34,819 nt of DNA, from assembly GCA_016744485.1 (NCBI GenBank), contig JADGEG010000001.1, positions 1 through 34,819 on the forward strand. Direction: 5' to 3'. How positions within the stretch are numbered: the first letter of the stretch is position 1; every line of letters starts with the position of its first letter. The DNA comes from Arcobacter sp. (GTDB lineage Bacteria; Campylobacterota; Campylobacteria; Campylobacterales; Arcobacteraceae). The notes beneath the pieces are model-generated. The model did not search any database. It was given only the letters and a program-made list of their open reading frames with translations, and was not told the origin of the DNA. Position numbers and translations under genes: made by a program. Positions 34,114 to 34,819 of this stretch are shown here, in pieces.

Positions 34114-34190
34114 ATATCCTTGTATTTATTAGTTTAAATCAAAGGATATTTTAGCATAAGTCTTCTTAGTTAGTCTTGTACGAGTACTAG
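34114..34190 (-). promoter_or_regulatory. Control region of the cytochrome-prfB-argH operon
   Basis: The minus strand has TGCTAAAAT (core 34153-34148) as an extended -10, 36 bp before the ATG. ATATCCTT (34114-34121) and AAGGATAT (34142-34149) form an 8-bp inverted repeat; one arm holds the ribosome site and the other reaches into the -10. A 16-bp imperfect palindrome, CTTGTACGAGTACTAG (34175-34190), lies over the -35 to -50 area. These could be operators; no known regulator box is recognised. Confidence 0.45.
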
Positions 34191-34213
34191 TTTTTAAAGC
34201 TTTTTAAAAGACA

Positions 34214-34249
34214 TAAAAAAAGCCTAGAAGTTAGACTTCTAAGCTTTTT
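34214..34249 (-). terminator. Intrinsic terminator of the porin gene
   Basis: Arms 34217-34231 and 34235-34249 (15 bp) close a 3-base loop. In the leftward transcript all pairs form, with one G-U; in the rightward sense that position is an A-C mismatch. T residues follow the stem leftwards. It lies about 94 bp beyond the porin stop. Confidence 0.85.
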
Positions 34250-34342
34250 ATTAAAACATCAATAGATATCAGGCTATTTTAAACTATTTCTAATTTAAAA
34301 ACAGACTAAGTATTAGTTAAAAATATTTTTCTAATTATTATA

Positions 34343-34819
34343 CTAGAAAGAATATTTTAATTCTAATCTACCTTTGTTAGTTTTAACACTATTATCTTTC
34401 ATCATTGAATAATAAGAAGAGATTTTAAAGTTACTACTCATAGCATAAGAAGCAGACACTGCAGTTTCTTTAGCTTTTATCTTATCCTTAGCAGGTTTAT
34501 ATTTAGTATTGATATGATCTAAACCTAAAGTAACACTATCGTTAGCTTTAAAAGAAACTCCAACTTTAAATGATTTAGCATCACTTTTCATAGAAGCATA
34601 ATGTTGTTTTAAATTAAAAGTATTAACTGCTGAATCACCAGATTTATCAATCGCTACACCACTATGAAGACCATTATGTTTACCTGTACTTGCAAAACCA
34701 GCACTTACAGTTGCCATACCTAAGTTAGCAGAAACATTTAATTTAGCTACAGATAATTTCTCACTTTTAACATCATCTAAATTTTTCTTAGAATATCTAG
34801 CAGAGATAGATACTACATC
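34343..34819 (-). CDS. Porin-like outer membrane protein, C-terminal part (runs off right edge)
   Basis: The leftward frame is open from the right edge (34819) to TAG at 34345-34343, giving the last 158 residues. An internal Met at 34717 is not the start, because the frame continues upstream without a stop. Alternating polar and hydrophobic residues with Gly and aromatics (VSISARYSKKN, KSFKVGVSFKANDSVTLGLD, ETAVSASYAMSSNFKISSYY) mark transmembrane beta strands. The final RLELKYSF ends in Phe, the Bam recognition signal of outer membrane proteins. It fits the major-porin type of Campylobacterota, but the specific family cannot be fixed from this part. A strong terminator follows. Confidence 0.85.
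   Translation of the reverse strand, partial: DVVSISARYSKKNLDDVKSEKLSVAKLNVSANLGMATVSAGFASTGKHNGLHSGVAIDKSGDSAVNTFNLKQHYASMKSDAKSFKVGVSFKANDSVTLGLDHINTKYKPAKDKIKAKETAVSASYAMSSNFKISSYYSMMKDNSVKTNKGRLELKYSF

Noticed and set aside
34112..34342. tRNA or small RNA in the longest intergenic stretch
   Set aside because: No cloverleaf pattern; the region is explained by the porin terminator and the cytochrome promoter.

Overview
The window is about 35 kb of very AT-rich bacterial chromosome with densely packed genes. Several features point to Campylobacterota, most likely an Arcobacter-type organism. These are the kinase H-box HQWRQPL, the YebC start MGRAFEYRKASK, the blocks cdsA-dxr-...-tsaD, rimO-tilS and glmM-lspA, an uninterrupted prfB, and extended -10 promoters (TGnTAWAAT) mostly without a clear -35. 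The genus is an inference. I see no rRNA, tRNA, CRISPR array, IS element or prophage gene. No gene-free stretch exceeds 300 bases; the longest is 34112-34342.

Region 1 (1-8636) is the accessory part. A leftward cluster encodes a TolC-like outer membrane protein with a C-terminal SPOR-like domain, a LapB-type type I secretion ABC transporter with a degenerate C39-like domain, and an HlyD-type adaptor. It continues with a lipoprotein carrying ankyrin repeats, an Ig-like segment and an OmpA domain, then a WG-repeat lipoprotein, and then a histidine kinase with no visible sensor that runs off the left edge. An OmpR-type response regulator is divergent from the cluster, and the two candidate promoters overlap face to face. 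This looks like a type I secretion machine with envelope accessories and its own two-component control. The secreted substrate is not in the window. It is the best candidate for an undescribed system here.

Region 2 (8701-19188) holds a rimO-tilS-uvrB operon, an M23 endopeptidase, yebC, an AraC/GyrI-like regulator divergent from a PLP aminotransferase, and a chemoreceptor. The aminotransferase and chemoreceptor genes converge with no spacer. Their last codons share one long palindrome, so both proteins end in KFIEK plus one residue.

Region 3 (19276-28996) is mostly housekeeping: leftward cdsA-dxr-two small envelope ORFs-tsaD, an orphan peptide-type solute-binding protein, rplM-rpsI with a clear terminator, and rpsT-prfA-psiE-like. 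It ends with the rightward pair glmM-lspA. Most junctions overlap by a few bases, and two genes appear to start with TTG or GTG in such overlaps.

Region 4 (29069-34819) holds a rightward leuC-mobA pair (mobA appears to start with TTG inside the leuC stop), a leftward operon of a monohaem cytochrome c, prfB and argH, and the 3' end of a porin-like outer membrane protein with its own terminator.
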